56,787 bases of DNA from Deltaproteobacteria bacterium (GTDB lineage: Bacteria > Desulfobacterota > Binatia > UBA9968 > JAJDTQ01), in the NCBI GenBank assembly GCA_028818755.1, contig JAPPNF010000096.1, positions 1 to 56,787 on the forward strand. The letters run 5' to 3'. The notes beneath the pieces are model-generated. The model saw only the letters and a program-made list of their open reading frames with translations. It was not told the DNA's origin and did not search any database. Each line of letters starts with the position of its first letter. The stretch's first letter is position 1. Positions 8,223 through 17,316 of this stretch are shown piece by piece. The translations under genes were made by a program, and so were the position numbers.

Positions 8223-9455
8223 ATGAAAAGGATAGATGCTCTCAAGGTGCTGACGAAACACCGGACGGATGAGCCGATCATTGTAAGTGTCGGTTATCAG
8301 CCCTCGGAGTTGAATTCTCTGGGACACAACGACCTGAATCTCTATCAGGTCAACCTCCCGTATCCGTCACCTCTCGGTCTCGGTCTCGCGCTGGCGATTC
8401 CACATCAAAAGGTCATCGTCAGCGACGGCGATGGATCGGCCGTCGCCGGCATGTCCACACTCTGCACCATCGCCAGTGCCGCACCTCCCAATCTTATCCA
8501 TATCGTTTGGGACAACGAATCCTGGATGACCTGCGGAAAGGTCAGGGGAGACCACATGGGCCCCATGCCGACCCCGACGGCAGGGCGCTGTGATTTCGAG
8601 CTTTTGGCCAAGGGTGCCGGAATCGAGCACGCCTACACGGTCCGGGACGAAAGAGAGTTCGAAGACGTCTTCGTCCGGGCTCTCCGGGATGACAAACCGT
8701 ACGTCATCGTGGCGAAGGTCGACACGAGCACTCCCGCGGCGGCGCCGGTTCCCTACGGAATGACCGAAAACGCCATCAGGTTCCGCCGGGCCCTGGTGGA
8801 CAAGGGCTGGGTCGATCCCATGCATGCAGGTGCCACGACGTTCAAGGATGTGGGCTTCGATTTCGGCGCCGGTGACGACAAGGGCAGAGTCGAGGCCGTC
8901 TACCGGGACCTTCGCGAGGTCGTGCCTCGCGAACCGGGCAATCTCAGTCTGGATCATGCACGGGCCATATACGAAGGGATCAAGGCCGCGGGAATCGATA
9001 TGTTCGTCTATCTTCCGGACAGCTCGAACTACCTTATCCAGCGTTTCGCCGCGGACGATCCCGGGATGCTCAGCGTATCGGTCACCAGGGAAGACGAGGG
9101 AATGGCCATTGCCATGGGAGGATTCCTGGGCGGCAGGACGAGTTGCATCGTGATGGAGGCGTCGGGGTTGGGGATGTCCTACCTCGCACTGGCTTGGCTT
9201 GGGATACAGCAGAGAATGGCGACGCTGATTCTGACCAGCCACACGGATGGACTGGGGGAATATACGGACTACCACGTGGTCACCCGATACCTTGCGGAGC
9301 CCCTGCTCCGGGGAATGGGGATCCCGCACTACACTCTCATGGACGTGTCCGAAGCCAAGAGACTGATCAAGTATGCGACCATGACCGTAAGGGGTCATGT
9401 ATTCCCGGTCGTCATTCAGCTCCCGCGCCAAGTCCTTTGGAACGACCCCGTATGA
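8223..9455 (+). CDS. Fused beta-alpha TPP-dependent decarboxylase (sulfopyruvate/phosphonopyruvate decarboxylase type)
   Basis: This 410-residue protein joins two domains normally found as ComE-like beta and ComD-like alpha subunits, but in beta-then-alpha order. Residues about 1-190 form the TPP pyrophosphate-binding domain, with SDGDGS (GDG 69-71) and N98 about 27 residues later, the Mg/TPP motif. Residues about 240-410 form the PYR domain with VTREDEGMAIAMGG, supplying the cofactor-activating Glu (E290 or E292), and a TSHTDGLGEYTDYH active-site loop. The family decarboxylates 3-substituted pyruvates to aldehydes. The ATG at 8223 follows GGAGGTGAC closely; an in-frame ATG at 8058 would run into the divergent gene. 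It heads the plus-strand operon. The true substrate is unknown. Confidence 0.82.
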   Translation: MKRIDALKVLTKHRTDEPIIVSVGYQPSELNSLGHNDLNLYQVNLPYPSPLGLGLALAIPHQKVIVSDGDGSAVAGMSTLCTIASAAPPNLIHIVWDNESWMTCGKVRGDHMGPMPTPTAGRCDFELLAKGAGIEHAYTVRDEREFEDVFVRALRDDKPYVIVAKVDTSTPAAAPVPYGMTENAIRFRRALVDKGWVDPMHAGATTFKDVGFDFGAGDDKGRVEAVYRDLREVVPREPGNLSLDHARAIYEGIKAAGIDMFVYLPDSSNYLIQRFAADDPGMLSVSVTREDEGMAIAMGGFLGGRTSCIVMEASGLGMSYLALAWLGIQQRMATLILTSHTDGLGEYTDYHVVTRYLAEPLLRGMGIPHYTLMDVSEAKRLIKYATMTVRGHVFPVVIQLPRQVLWNDPV

Positions 9456-9543
9456 TTGCATTTCCCGCAAGGCGCCGCCCAAACGAACGGGCCGGAGGCC
9501 GGTCACTGGCATTTCCCGGATGCCGGTACTACAATCCCGCGTC

Positions 9544-10146
9544 ATGACGGTGGAGCGGCGGGCCGTGTTGGAGCGGCTTCGGGATCATCTGAGCGACAGC
9601 GACATCGTGGTGGCCGCCCTGGCCGGCACCACCGCGGACACCTACCAGGTGGTCCACCGGCCGGAGAACCTCTACCTCGTGGGCCTTGGCATGGTCACCC
9701 AGGTCAGTCTGGGCCTGGCATTGACGCTGCCCGAGTCCAACGTGGTTTCCCTGGACACCGACGGGAGTCTCCTGCTGGGCCCCAGCATCCTGCCGGTGGC
9801 GGCCGCGTCCGGAGCGGAGAATCTCCGCATCATCGTCTTCGACAACGAGCAACTCTTCGGGAGCCGCGGCGGCGCCCCCAGCCAGACCGCGGCGGGCGCG
9901 GACCTCACCGCAATGGCCTTGGCCGCGGGCATCCGTCGCGCCGACACGGTAGCCGACGAAGGCGGCGTGGCCGCGGCGCTGGAATGGCTCTTTTCGGAGC
10001 CGGGGCCGGCCCTTCTCACCGCGAAGATCGCGTTGGCGGCGCGGGCCGAGGGCCCCAGCATGGACGGGCAGGAGAACAAGTACCGGCTGGTGCGGCGCAT
10101 CGAGGCTATCCGTGGGCGCTCGATCCTGGCGCCGCCCAAGCCGTGA
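9544..10146 (+). CDS. TPP-dependent decarboxylase beta subunit (sulfopyruvate decarboxylase type)
   Basis: This 200-residue TPP-binding domain protein resembles the N-terminal half of the fusion encoded just upstream. It has the Mg/TPP segment LDTDGSLLLGPS, with TDG in place of the usual GDG, followed by the Asn in VFDNEQLFGS. It lacks a PYR domain, so it must pair with a separate alpha subunit, which is encoded next (10242). The start is the ATG at 9544; the frame is open upstream but the sequence before this ATG is not family-like. Substrate is unknown, as for the fusion. The two beta copies may form separate enzymes or a mixed complex. Confidence 0.8.
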   Translation: MTVERRAVLERLRDHLSDSDIVVAALAGTTADTYQVVHRPENLYLVGLGMVTQVSLGLALTLPESNVVSLDTDGSLLLGPSILPVAAASGAENLRIIVFDNEQLFGSRGGAPSQTAAGADLTAMALAAGIRRADTVADEGGVAAALEWLFSEPGPALLTAKIALAARAEGPSMDGQENKYRLVRRIEAIRGRSILAPPKP

Positions 10147-10181
10147 CGGTATCGTTACGGTCGGTAAGGCGCGACGATCCG

Positions 10182-10206
10182 GTAGGGGCGACCGGCGGTC
10201 GCCCTC
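10182..10206. repeat. Short palindromic repeat (GTAGGGGCGACC type)
   Basis: A GTAGGGGCGACC...GGTCGCCC palindrome lies between the decarboxylase beta and alpha genes. Related copies are at 35849-35876 and 40741-40765. It sits inside an operon, so it is not a strong terminator and may instead affect mRNA processing. Confidence 0.6.
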
Positions 10207-10241
10207 GCCATGGATCACTACTACACGGAGGGTGACAGGCA

Positions 10242-10751
10242 TTGAAGGACGACATCGCGGCTGAAGCGCACCGCTGCATCGTGGAGGCGGGGGTCGACTT
10301 CGTGGCCTGCATGCCTGATTCGGCGTTCCTCGAGCTCTATCAGCGGCTGGAAACGGACTCCGGTGTCCGCTACCTGCAGGTGGCCAACGAGAGCGACGGC
10401 GTGGGCGTCTGCATGGGGGCGTGGCTCGGCGGCGCCCGCCCGGCGATGCTCATGGAGAACACGGGGTTCGCGTTGTCGTGCTACGCACTGCTCCGGGGTC
10501 CCGCCGCCTTCGGCGTCCCCATGCTCCTGCTTATCAGCTACCGCGGCGGCTTTGGCGATCAGCGGTGGTTCTCTGTGCCCTTTGGCTGGGCCACCGAGCC
10601 GCTGCTTCAGAGCCTGCGTATCCACTACAGCGTGGTGAACGAGAGCGACGACATGGCCCACGCCATCGCCGGTGCCGTCAGTTCCATGAACGCCATGCAG
10701 GCGCCGGTGGCGGTGCTGTTTCCGCCGGCGCTCTTTTCGGACGCGACATGA
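10242..10751 (+). CDS. TPP-dependent decarboxylase alpha subunit (sulfopyruvate decarboxylase type)
   Basis: This 169-residue PYR-domain protein is like the C-terminal half of the fusion at 8223. It has CMPDSAFLELYQRL near the start and VANESDGVGVCMGAWLGG, where the Glu is the expected TPP-activating residue. ISYRGGFGDQRWFS follows where the fusion has its SHTDGLGE loop. The start is TTG at 10242, supported by GGAGGGTGAC just upstream. Its stop overlaps the start of the molybdopterin-dehydrogenase FAD subunit by 4 bp (ATGA), tying the decarboxylase to the oxidase genes that follow. Together with the beta subunit at 9544 it can form a complete two-subunit enzyme. Confidence 0.8.
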   Translation: MKDDIAAEAHRCIVEAGVDFVACMPDSAFLELYQRLETDSGVRYLQVANESDGVGVCMGAWLGGARPAMLMENTGFALSCYALLRGPAAFGVPMLLLISYRGGFGDQRWFSVPFGWATEPLLQSLRIHYSVVNESDDMAHAIAGAVSSMNAMQAPVAVLFPPALFSDAT

Positions 10752-11626
10752 AACCCGCTGTATTCGAATACTACGACCCGACGACGTTGTCCGAAGCGAT
10801 GGCGCTGTTGAGCCGCCTGGGCGAGGACGCGCGGGTGTTGGCCGGCGGCCAGAGCCTGGTGCCGCTGATGAATTTCCGCCTTGCCCGTCCCGCGCACCTG
10901 GTGGATCTGAACCGCATAGCCGAGCTGGACTTCGTGTCCGTGCAGGGTGGCGAGCTGCGCATCGGCGCCATGACCCGGCAGCGCGCGCTGGAGCGCTCTG
11001 ACGAGGCGGCTGCCGGCTGGCCGCTGTTGCGTGAGGCCGCCGGATTCATCGGCCACGTCCAGATCCGGAACCGGGGTACGGTGGGCGGCAGCCTCGCCCA
11101 CGCCTATCCGTCCGCCGAGCTGCCGGTGGCCATGGTCACGCTGGGTGCGGGCTTGGTGCTTCAGAGAGAGGACGGTGAGCACACCGTCGCGGCCGATGAG
11201 TTCTTCCTCGGTACCATGACCACCGTCCTGGAACCCGGCGAGTTGCTGCGCGAGGTGCGGGTTCCGGCCGTGCCCCCCGGGAGCGGCGCTTCGTTCAAGG
11301 AAGTGAGCCGCCGCTACGGCGACTTCGCGCTGGCCGGGGCGGCGGCGCTGGTCACTCTGGGACGCGACGGCGCGGTGGCAAGCGCGCGCCTGACCCTCAC
11401 CGGCTCGGCGCCTATCCGGGCTCACGCCGCCGAGGGCGCGCTGCTGGGTGAGAAGCCGTCGGAGGCATTGTTTCGGGAGGCGGCCCGCCGCGCCGTGGAC
11501 GGCATCGAGCAGGACTCGGACATGCACGCCACCGCAGAGTACCGTCGCCGCGCCTGTGAGGCGCTGGCGCGGCGTGCGTTGGCCGAGGCGGCGCAACGGG
11601 CCGCGGCGTCCCCGGACGCGGGATGA
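10748..11626 (+). CDS. Molybdenum hydroxylase FAD-binding medium subunit (CoxM type)
   Basis: This 292-residue FAD subunit belongs to the xanthine-dehydrogenase/CO-dehydrogenase superfamily. FAD-binding motifs are clear: LAGGQSLVPLMNFRLARP in the N-terminal third and IRNRGTVGGSLAHAYPSAEL near residue 110. The C-terminal part is the CO dehydrogenase flavoprotein C-terminal domain. The subunit passes electrons from the 2Fe-2S subunit to an acceptor. The start is the ATG overlapping the preceding decarboxylase alpha stop. CoxS- and CoxL-type subunits follow, giving medium-small-large order. Confidence 0.92.
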   Translation: MKPAVFEYYDPTTLSEAMALLSRLGEDARVLAGGQSLVPLMNFRLARPAHLVDLNRIAELDFVSVQGGELRIGAMTRQRALERSDEAAAGWPLLREAAGFIGHVQIRNRGTVGGSLAHAYPSAELPVAMVTLGAGLVLQREDGEHTVAADEFFLGTMTTVLEPGELLREVRVPAVPPGSGASFKEVSRRYGDFALAGAAALVTLGRDGAVASARLTLTGSAPIRAHAAEGALLGEKPSEALFREAARRAVDGIEQDSDMHATAEYRRRACEALARRALAEAAQRAAASPDAG

Positions 11627-11653
11627 ACCGGCGCATGGTGGGCACGAACGGGT

Positions 11654-11680
11654 GTAGGGGCGGGTTTCAAACCTGCCCGG
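11654..11680. repeat. Short palindromic repeat (GTAGGGGCGGGTTTCAAAC type)
   Basis: The palindrome GGGCGGGTTTCAAACCTGCCC lies between coxM and coxS type genes. Relatives are at 30364-30389 and 42383-42405. It belongs to a dispersed repeat family and lies in the 118-bp gap inside an operon. Confidence 0.6.
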
Positions 11681-11744
11681 GCCGCACTTTCAAGAATGCG
11701 GTTCTGGCGCCGGGCTTTCCTCGGACCGGATCCGACGGAGAATC

Positions 11745-12254
<510 letters not shown>

Positions 12255-12263
12255 AGAAGGGCT

Positions 12264-14567
12264 ATGGCCTACATCGGTTCGAACGTGAAGCGCAGAGAGG
12301 ACGTGCCGCTGCTCCGGGGCATCGGCAAGTACGTAGGCGACATTCGCCGGCCGGGTATGGTGCATGCCGCGGTGCTGCGCAGCACCCGCGCCCACGCCCG
12401 TCTCGTTGCCATCGACACGGCCGCGGCGCTGGAGCTTCCCGGAGTCGTGGGGGTACTCACGGTCGCGGACATGCCGGGCCTCAAGACCATTCCCATGCGT
12501 ACCGGACAGTTGCCCGGTCTGGAACGGTCGCAGCAGACCCCCATCGCCACGGACCGGGTGCGCTACGTGGGCGAGCCCGTGGCCGTGGTGGTGGCGCGGG
12601 ACCGGTACGTCGCCGAGGACGCGCTGGAGCTGGTGGAGGTGGTCTACGAGGATCTCCCGGCGGTGATAGACGCGCGCACGTCCATGGGACCGGAGGCGCC
12701 CCGGCTCCACGACGCGGTGCCGGGAAACGAGCCCGCCGGGTTTCAGGTGGAGACGGGTGATGTGAAGCGCGCTCTCTCCGAGTGTGACCTCATCATCGAG
12801 CAGACCTTCGAGACCAACCGTCACGCCGCGGTCCCGCTCGAAACCCGCGGCCTGGTGGCGGAGTACGACGAAAGCCGCGCCATGCTCACGGTGTGGGGCC
12901 CCACCAAGATGACCCACACCAACTGGCGTATCCTCTCGGAGTTGAGCGGATTGCCCCAGAGCGCGATCCACTTCATCGAGCCGGCGGTGGGCGGCGGTTT
13001 CGGCGCCCGTGGCGAGTTCTACCCCGAGGACTTCCTGATCCCCTTCGCCGCCATGCACTTCCGCGTGCCCGTGTGCTGGATCGAGGACCGCTCGGAGCAC
13101 CTCAAGTCCACCAACCATTCGCGGCAGCAGTCCTATCGGGTGCGGCTGGGCCTCCGCAACGACGGCGCCATCGCGGCCATGGACGCGGATATCCTGTTCG
13201 ACATGGGCGGCTACACCCGCACCCACGGCGGCGTGCCCATCGTCTCGTCATCCGCCATGTTGCAGGGTCCGTTGCGCATCCCGAACTACCGCTGTCAGAT
13301 CCATTGCGTGCTCACCAACAAGACCCCGGTGGGCACCTACCGGAGCCCCGGCCGCTACGAGGCCAACTTCGTGCGTGAGCGCCTCTTGGACATGGCGTCT
13401 CATCGCCTCGGGCTCGATCCCGCGGAGTTGCGGCGGCGCAACATGATCCGCCCGGAAGAGATGCCCTACGACCTTGGCAGGAACCCGTACCATTACAACG
13501 TGTACGACAGCGGCGACCTGCCGGGGCAGCTCGACGCGGCCTTGCGCCACATGGACTATGAGGAGCTTCAGCGGCGATGCGCCGCGGCCCGGGCCGAGGG
13601 CCGGGCCATGGGCGTGGGCATCGGCTGCTTCGTGGAGACCAGCGGCATCGGCCCCTGGGAGTACGCCCGGGTTGAGGTGGGCAACAACGGCAACGTGGTG
13701 CTCTACTGCGGCATCAACTCGGTGGGGCAGGGCATCGCCACCGCCCTGAGCCAGATCGTCGCCGACGAGATGTGCGTCTCCATCGACGATGTGCGGGTGG
13801 TGCACGGCGACACCGCCAAGGTGCCCTACGGCAATGGCAGCAACGCCAGCCGCTCCACGGTCATGGGCGGCAGCGCCGCGGTGGGCGCCTGCCGCAAGGT
13901 CAAGGACAAGCTCATGCGGCTCGCCTCCGCGGAGCTGGAGATCGACGCCGGCGACCTGGAGCTGGCGGACGGCCGCATCAGCGCCAGGGGTACCCCGGAG
14001 CGGAGCCTCGACTTCGCCGCGCTGGCGCGGCTTGCGCTGCCCGGCCCAGCGCTGGCCCGGGGTTTCGCGCCCGGCATCTCCGAGGAGGACTTCTTCGCCA
14101 CCGACAAGCGGCCGTTTCCCTACGGCGTCCACGTGGCGGTGGTGGAGGTGGACCGGGAGACCGGCATCGTCGAGATCCTCGACTACCTGGTGATGGAGGA
14201 CGTGGGCCGCAAGATAAACCCGATGATCGTCGAGGGACAGATGGCCGGCGGCCTGGCCCAGGGCATCGGCGGTGCGCTGCTGGAGGAGTTCGTCTTCGAC
14301 CAGGACGGACAGCCCCAGGCCACCAGCTTCATGGACTATCTCATGCCCACCGCCATGGACGTGCCCCGCGGTCAGCTCATCTCCACCGAGGAGTTCCCGT
14401 CGCCCCACAACCCGCTGGGCGTCAAGGGAGCGGGGGAGGGCGGCATCACCGCCGCCGGCGCCGCCCTGGCCAACGCCGTATCCAATGCCTTGGGCGTGGA
14501 GGTGACGCGGCTGCCGCTCAAGCCCGGCTACGTGCTGGAGCTGATGGACGCAGCCGAGAAACACTAA
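12264..14567 (+). CDS. Molybdenum hydroxylase catalytic large subunit (CoxL/XdhA superfamily, not CO dehydrogenase)
   Basis: This 767-residue molybdopterin-cytosine-dinucleotide-type subunit has VGGGFGARGEFYPED (about residue 241 onward) and the conserved active-site glutamate in VKGAGEGG (about 721-726). The loop that in CO dehydrogenase reads AYRCSFR is TYRSPGR here (about residue 356), so the Cu-binding cysteine is missing and CO is not the expected substrate. Aldehydes or N-heterocycles are more typical. Upstream decarboxylase genes would make aldehydes, so an aldehyde-oxidising role is attractive but inferred. The start ATG lies 9 bp after the CoxS-type stop with AGAAGGG ahead of it. Length is normal for the family. 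Confidence 0.93.
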   Translation: MAYIGSNVKRREDVPLLRGIGKYVGDIRRPGMVHAAVLRSTRAHARLVAIDTAAALELPGVVGVLTVADMPGLKTIPMRTGQLPGLERSQQTPIATDRVRYVGEPVAVVVARDRYVAEDALELVEVVYEDLPAVIDARTSMGPEAPRLHDAVPGNEPAGFQVETGDVKRALSECDLIIEQTFETNRHAAVPLETRGLVAEYDESRAMLTVWGPTKMTHTNWRILSELSGLPQSAIHFIEPAVGGGFGARGEFYPEDFLIPFAAMHFRVPVCWIEDRSEHLKSTNHSRQQSYRVRLGLRNDGAIAAMDADILFDMGGYTRTHGGVPIVSSSAMLQGPLRIPNYRCQIHCVLTNKTPVGTYRSPGRYEANFVRERLLDMASHRLGLDPAELRRRNMIRPEEMPYDLGRNPYHYNVYDSGDLPGQLDAALRHMDYEELQRRCAAARAEGRAMGVGIGCFVETSGIGPWEYARVEVGNNGNVVLYCGINSVGQGIATALSQIVADEMCVSIDDVRVVHGDTAKVPYGNGSNASRSTVMGGSAAVGACRKVKDKLMRLASAELEIDAGDLELADGRISARGTPERSLDFAALARLALPGPALARGFAPGISEEDFFATDKRPFPYGVHVAVVEVDRETGIVEILDYLVMEDVGRKINPMIVEGQMAGGLAQGIGGALLEEFVFDQDGQPQATSFMDYLMPTAMDVPRGQLISTEEFPSPHNPLGVKGAGEGGITAAGAALANAVSNALGVEVTRLPLKPGYVLELMDAAEKH

Positions 14568-14606
14568 GCCTGCCGAAACCCGAAAACCAGTCAATCCCGC
14601 CCCTCC

Positions 14607-14633
14607 GTCATTCCCGTGAAAGCGGGAGTCCAG
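14607..14633. repeat. REP-like element (GTCATTCCCG...CGGGAGTCCAG)
   Basis: A 27-bp hairpin-forming element between the CoxL-type and amidohydrolase genes. It is one of five copies of a family also found at 33097-33146 (interrupted), 37109-37135, 42961-42987 and 46784-46810. Confidence 0.75.
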
Positions 14634-14668
14634 GCAGGGTGAGAGGCGAAGCCAACGCGGACAGGCCT

Positions 14669-15637
14669 ATGACAGAGCATAAGATCGCACCCGGCGATAT
14701 CGTCGACATGCACGCACACGTCTACCCTGACGGGTGCTTCGACGAGATCTTGGAGACCCGGCCCGAGTTCGCCCTAATCCGGTCGGAACGGGGCCTTTCG
14801 CTGACCTGCCGCGGCAGCCACACCATGTCCGCGCCCGCAAACGCCGACCTGAGTGAACGGCTCGGGACCATGGATGAAGCCGGGGTCAAGGTGGAGGTCC
14901 TGTCCGTGGGCGCCCTGGACACCGGCTGGGCCGGTCCGGCCACCGCCCGGCTCGTCAACGACGGCTTGGCTCGGATCTGCCGGGAGTATCCTGACCGCTT
15001 CCGCTTCGTCGCCGCGCTGCCCTTCACGAGCACCGCCGCGCTGGTGGACGAACTGGACCGGGCCATGAGTATGGGAGCCGTCGGCGCCTGCATCACCACC
15101 ACCGTCGGCGGCCACACTCTGGACTCGCCCGAGCTCGGGGAGTTCTGGCGCGAGGCCCACTGCCGCCGCCTGCTGGTGCTGGTGCACCCGACGTTTCCCG
15201 TCGACGGCCCGGCCGACGACCGTGGCGAGTACCTTTCCGTCGGCTATCTCGGCGAGACCGCCATGGCCGCCACTAAGCTAGCCCTGGGCGGCGTGCTCGA
15301 AGAGTGTCCCGACGTCCGCGTGGTCTGGTCCCACTGCGGCGGCAGCCTGTGCATGGTCTTGGACCGTGTCGACCGGGGCTACCGTCGCTACGAGAAGTGC
15401 CTGCACCCCCCGAGCGAGTACCTGCGCCGATGCTGGTACGACACCGTCACGGTTTCCGGCCCGGCCCTCGATTGCGCCCGCGCCACCTTCGGCGCCGACC
15501 GCCTCGTCTACGGCACCGACGAACCCCACGTGCCCGATGGCAGCAAGGCCGTCTTGGCCACACTACGGGGCCGTCCTTGGCCGGAGGCGGAGAAGGCGGC
15601 AATTCTTAGCGACACTGCCCGAGGGTTACTGGAATAA
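14669..15637 (+). CDS. Amidohydrolase-2 (ACMSD-like) family protein
   Basis: This 322-residue TIM-barrel metal enzyme is of the aminocarboxymuconate-semialdehyde decarboxylase type. It has DMHAHVYP (H15, H17) as the first metal-binding strand, VHPTFP in the middle, SHCGG and a late metal Asp in YGTDEPH. The family includes decarboxylases and hydrolases acting on carboxylated aromatic or lactone substrates. The frame is open far upstream but matches the family only from the ATG at 14669. It follows the molybdenum hydroxylase genes by 101 bp, with a REP-like element between, and is convergent with a second amidohydrolase (31-bp gap). It may process the product of the oxidase; the exact reaction is unknown. 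Confidence 0.85.
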   Translation: MTEHKIAPGDIVDMHAHVYPDGCFDEILETRPEFALIRSERGLSLTCRGSHTMSAPANADLSERLGTMDEAGVKVEVLSVGALDTGWAGPATARLVNDGLARICREYPDRFRFVAALPFTSTAALVDELDRAMSMGAVGACITTTVGGHTLDSPELGEFWREAHCRRLLVLVHPTFPVDGPADDRGEYLSVGYLGETAMAATKLALGGVLEECPDVRVVWSHCGGSLCMVLDRVDRGYRRYEKCLHPPSEYLRRCWYDTVTVSGPALDCARATFGADRLVYGTDEPHVPDGSKAVLATLRGRPWPEAEKAAILSDTARGLLE

Positions 15638-15668
15638 CCCCGATTCCGCGAATAGTTCCTTTGCCCGG

Positions 15669-16715
15669 CTAGAGCCCGTACAGCGCCCTGGCGTTGTCGT
15701 CGACGATCTTGCGGCGGGCCTCCGCGTTCACCGACTTGTTCTCCTGCAGGATGTTGAGCGCCTCCAGTTGGCTGGAGGTGTCGGCGTGGCCGTAGTCGGA
15801 GCCGATGACGATGTGGTCCTCGCCGGCGTGTTGCAGGATGTAGGGGAGGTCCTCCTCGGTCTGGCAGGCGACGTAGAAGCGGTTTCGGCGCAGCACGTTC
15901 TCGTCGAGCTTGCGGGTGCCGGTGCGGTCGAGGCGGGCGCCGAGGTCGGTGATGACGTAGGGGACCCAGGAGGCGGCGGCTTCGAGGAAGCCCCAGCGGA
16001 GGTCGGGGAAGCGGTCCGGCACGCGGCTCAGGACCAGCGCGTGGAAGGCGGTGATGATGGGCACCTTGGCCATCCACAGGGCGGTGGCGCGGGAGTGGAA
16101 GATGCCGCTCAGGGCGTGGTTCACCAGTCCCGAGTGAATGCACACGGGCATGTCGAGCCGGCTGGCCTCGGCGTAGACCGGGAAGTAGTACTCGTCGATG
16201 GGGACGCGCTCGCCCATGAGGCCCTGCAACAGGAAGCCGCAGGCGCCGTTGTCACGGCTCAAGCGGAGCTCTTCCAGGGCCACGTCCATGGTCTCCAGCG
16301 GCAGAGTCGCCACCCAGCGCAGCCGTCCCTTGCCCTTGCGCCACACGTCGCCCATCCAGCGATTGTAGGCGCGGCACATGGCGATCTGGGTGCGGGGACG
16401 GCTCAGGGTTGCGAGTCCCAAAAGGGTCGTAGGGTAGAGAACCTGGATATCCGTGCCCAACTCGTCCATGTGCTCGAGCCGCGCCTCCACGTCCCGCAGC
16501 TCGGACGACTCGGGAGTGGTGCCGGAGGTCACGGACGGGAACGCCCGCTTGGGCTCCAGGTTGCTGTCGAAGAGCCAGAAGTCGTTTCTGCGGAGCGGGT
16601 CCGACTGGTCCGCGGCCTCGAGGATGCGGGGCTGGTAGCGCCGGTCCTCGCCCTCCATGTACTCCCAGGTCTCCTCGCACTCGATGACGTGGCAGTCGGC
16701 GTCGATGACGGGCAT
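15669..16715 (-). CDS. Amidohydrolase-2 family protein (DADCH subtype)
   Basis: This 348-residue amidohydrolase-2 member begins MPVIDADCHVIE, where the first metal motif is D-x-H rather than H-x-H. Later motifs are VCIHSG, TAFHAL and GSDYGHAD, supplying further metal-binding His and Asp residues. It resembles the protein at 35928-37001 (same start, NRWMGDVWRKGKGR against NRWMADIHSRGHGR, same DYGHADSS-type end), so the two are paralogues. It is the last gene of a five-gene minus-strand cluster directly after a 3-hydroxyanthranilate-dioxygenase-like gene (30-bp gap), which suggests an ACMSD-like decarboxylation or hydrolysis of the ring-cleavage product. That role is inferred from context. Confidence 0.87.
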   Translation of the reverse strand: MPVIDADCHVIECEETWEYMEGEDRRYQPRILEAADQSDPLRRNDFWLFDSNLEPKRAFPSVTSGTTPESSELRDVEARLEHMDELGTDIQVLYPTTLLGLATLSRPRTQIAMCRAYNRWMGDVWRKGKGRLRWVATLPLETMDVALEELRLSRDNGACGFLLQGLMGERVPIDEYYFPVYAEASRLDMPVCIHSGLVNHALSGIFHSRATALWMAKVPIITAFHALVLSRVPDRFPDLRWGFLEAAASWVPYVITDLGARLDRTGTRKLDENVLRRNRFYVACQTEEDLPYILQHAGEDHIVIGSDYGHADTSSQLEALNILQENKSVNAEARRKIVDDNARALYGL

Positions 16716-16745
16716 CGCGAACCCTCCGGTGTGCTGCTGTCTTTC

Positions 16746-17288
16746 CTAACCCTTCCAGACGAACGCCGGGCCTTCGCTTCGGACCGGCGCTTCGGTGTTT
16801 CCGCATTGGCTGCAGTGGCGCAGGGACTCGTCCGCGGCCATGGCCTCGTAGGCCTTCTGCACCGTGTCCGCGGGTTCGTTGAAGCGGGCGGTGGTTTCGT
16901 AGAGCGTGTGGGTGCACTTCCCGCACACCCAGATGAAGCGGTCGCTCTCGTCCGGCCGGCGTACCCGTTCCACCACCAGGGTATAGGAGCCGTCTTCCCG
17001 CCGCGGTGAATGAGGCACCAGGGCGGGCAACAGGAACATCTCGCCTTCTTGGAGGACGGCGACGTCGGGCTTGTGCTCGGGGGTGAGGTAGTGGAGGTTC
17101 AACTCGCCTTCGAGCTGGTAGAAGATCTCGTCGCCGGGGTTGACGTGGAAGTCGGTACGGGTGTTGGGACCGCGGGTCACGAAGACGATGAAGTCCGAGT
17201 CCTCCCAGATGACTCTGCGCCGGCCCCAGTCAGCGCGGTTCTCGTCGATCCACTTTTGCAGATTGAAGCGGGTCAGGTGTGGGAACAT
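16746..17288 (-). CDS. 3-hydroxyanthranilate 3,4-dioxygenase-like cupin
   Basis: This 180-residue cupin matches 3-hydroxyanthranilate 3,4-dioxygenase in length and motifs. It has FHVNPGDEIFYQLEG (H48 and E54 as iron ligands) and LVPHSPRRED (H93 as the third). Two C-terminal CxxC pairs, WVCGKC (C122, C125) and CSQCG (about 159, 162), form the rubredoxin-like second metal site of bacterial enzymes. The family cleaves the ring of 3-hydroxyanthranilate to aminocarboxymuconate semialdehyde. The ATG at 17288 follows AAGGAG; the open frame further upstream overlaps the SDR gene and is not family-like. No kynurenine-pathway genes are nearby, so the true substrate may be another 2-amino- or 2-hydroxy-phenol carboxylate. 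Confidence 0.88.
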   Translation of the reverse strand: MFPHLTRFNLQKWIDENRADWGRRRVIWEDSDFIVFVTRGPNTRTDFHVNPGDEIFYQLEGELNLHYLTPEHKPDVAVLQEGEMFLLPALVPHSPRREDGSYTLVVERVRRPDESDRFIWVCGKCTHTLYETTARFNEPADTVQKAYEAMAADESLRHCSQCGNTEAPVRSEGPAFVWKG

Positions 17289-17316
17289 GACAACTCCTTT
17301 CCCGGCAAGGGCGGTG

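Noticed and set aside
13248..14594. 448-residue minus-strand reading frame
   Set aside because: Antisense shadow of the CoxL-type gene with H/G/A-rich composition.
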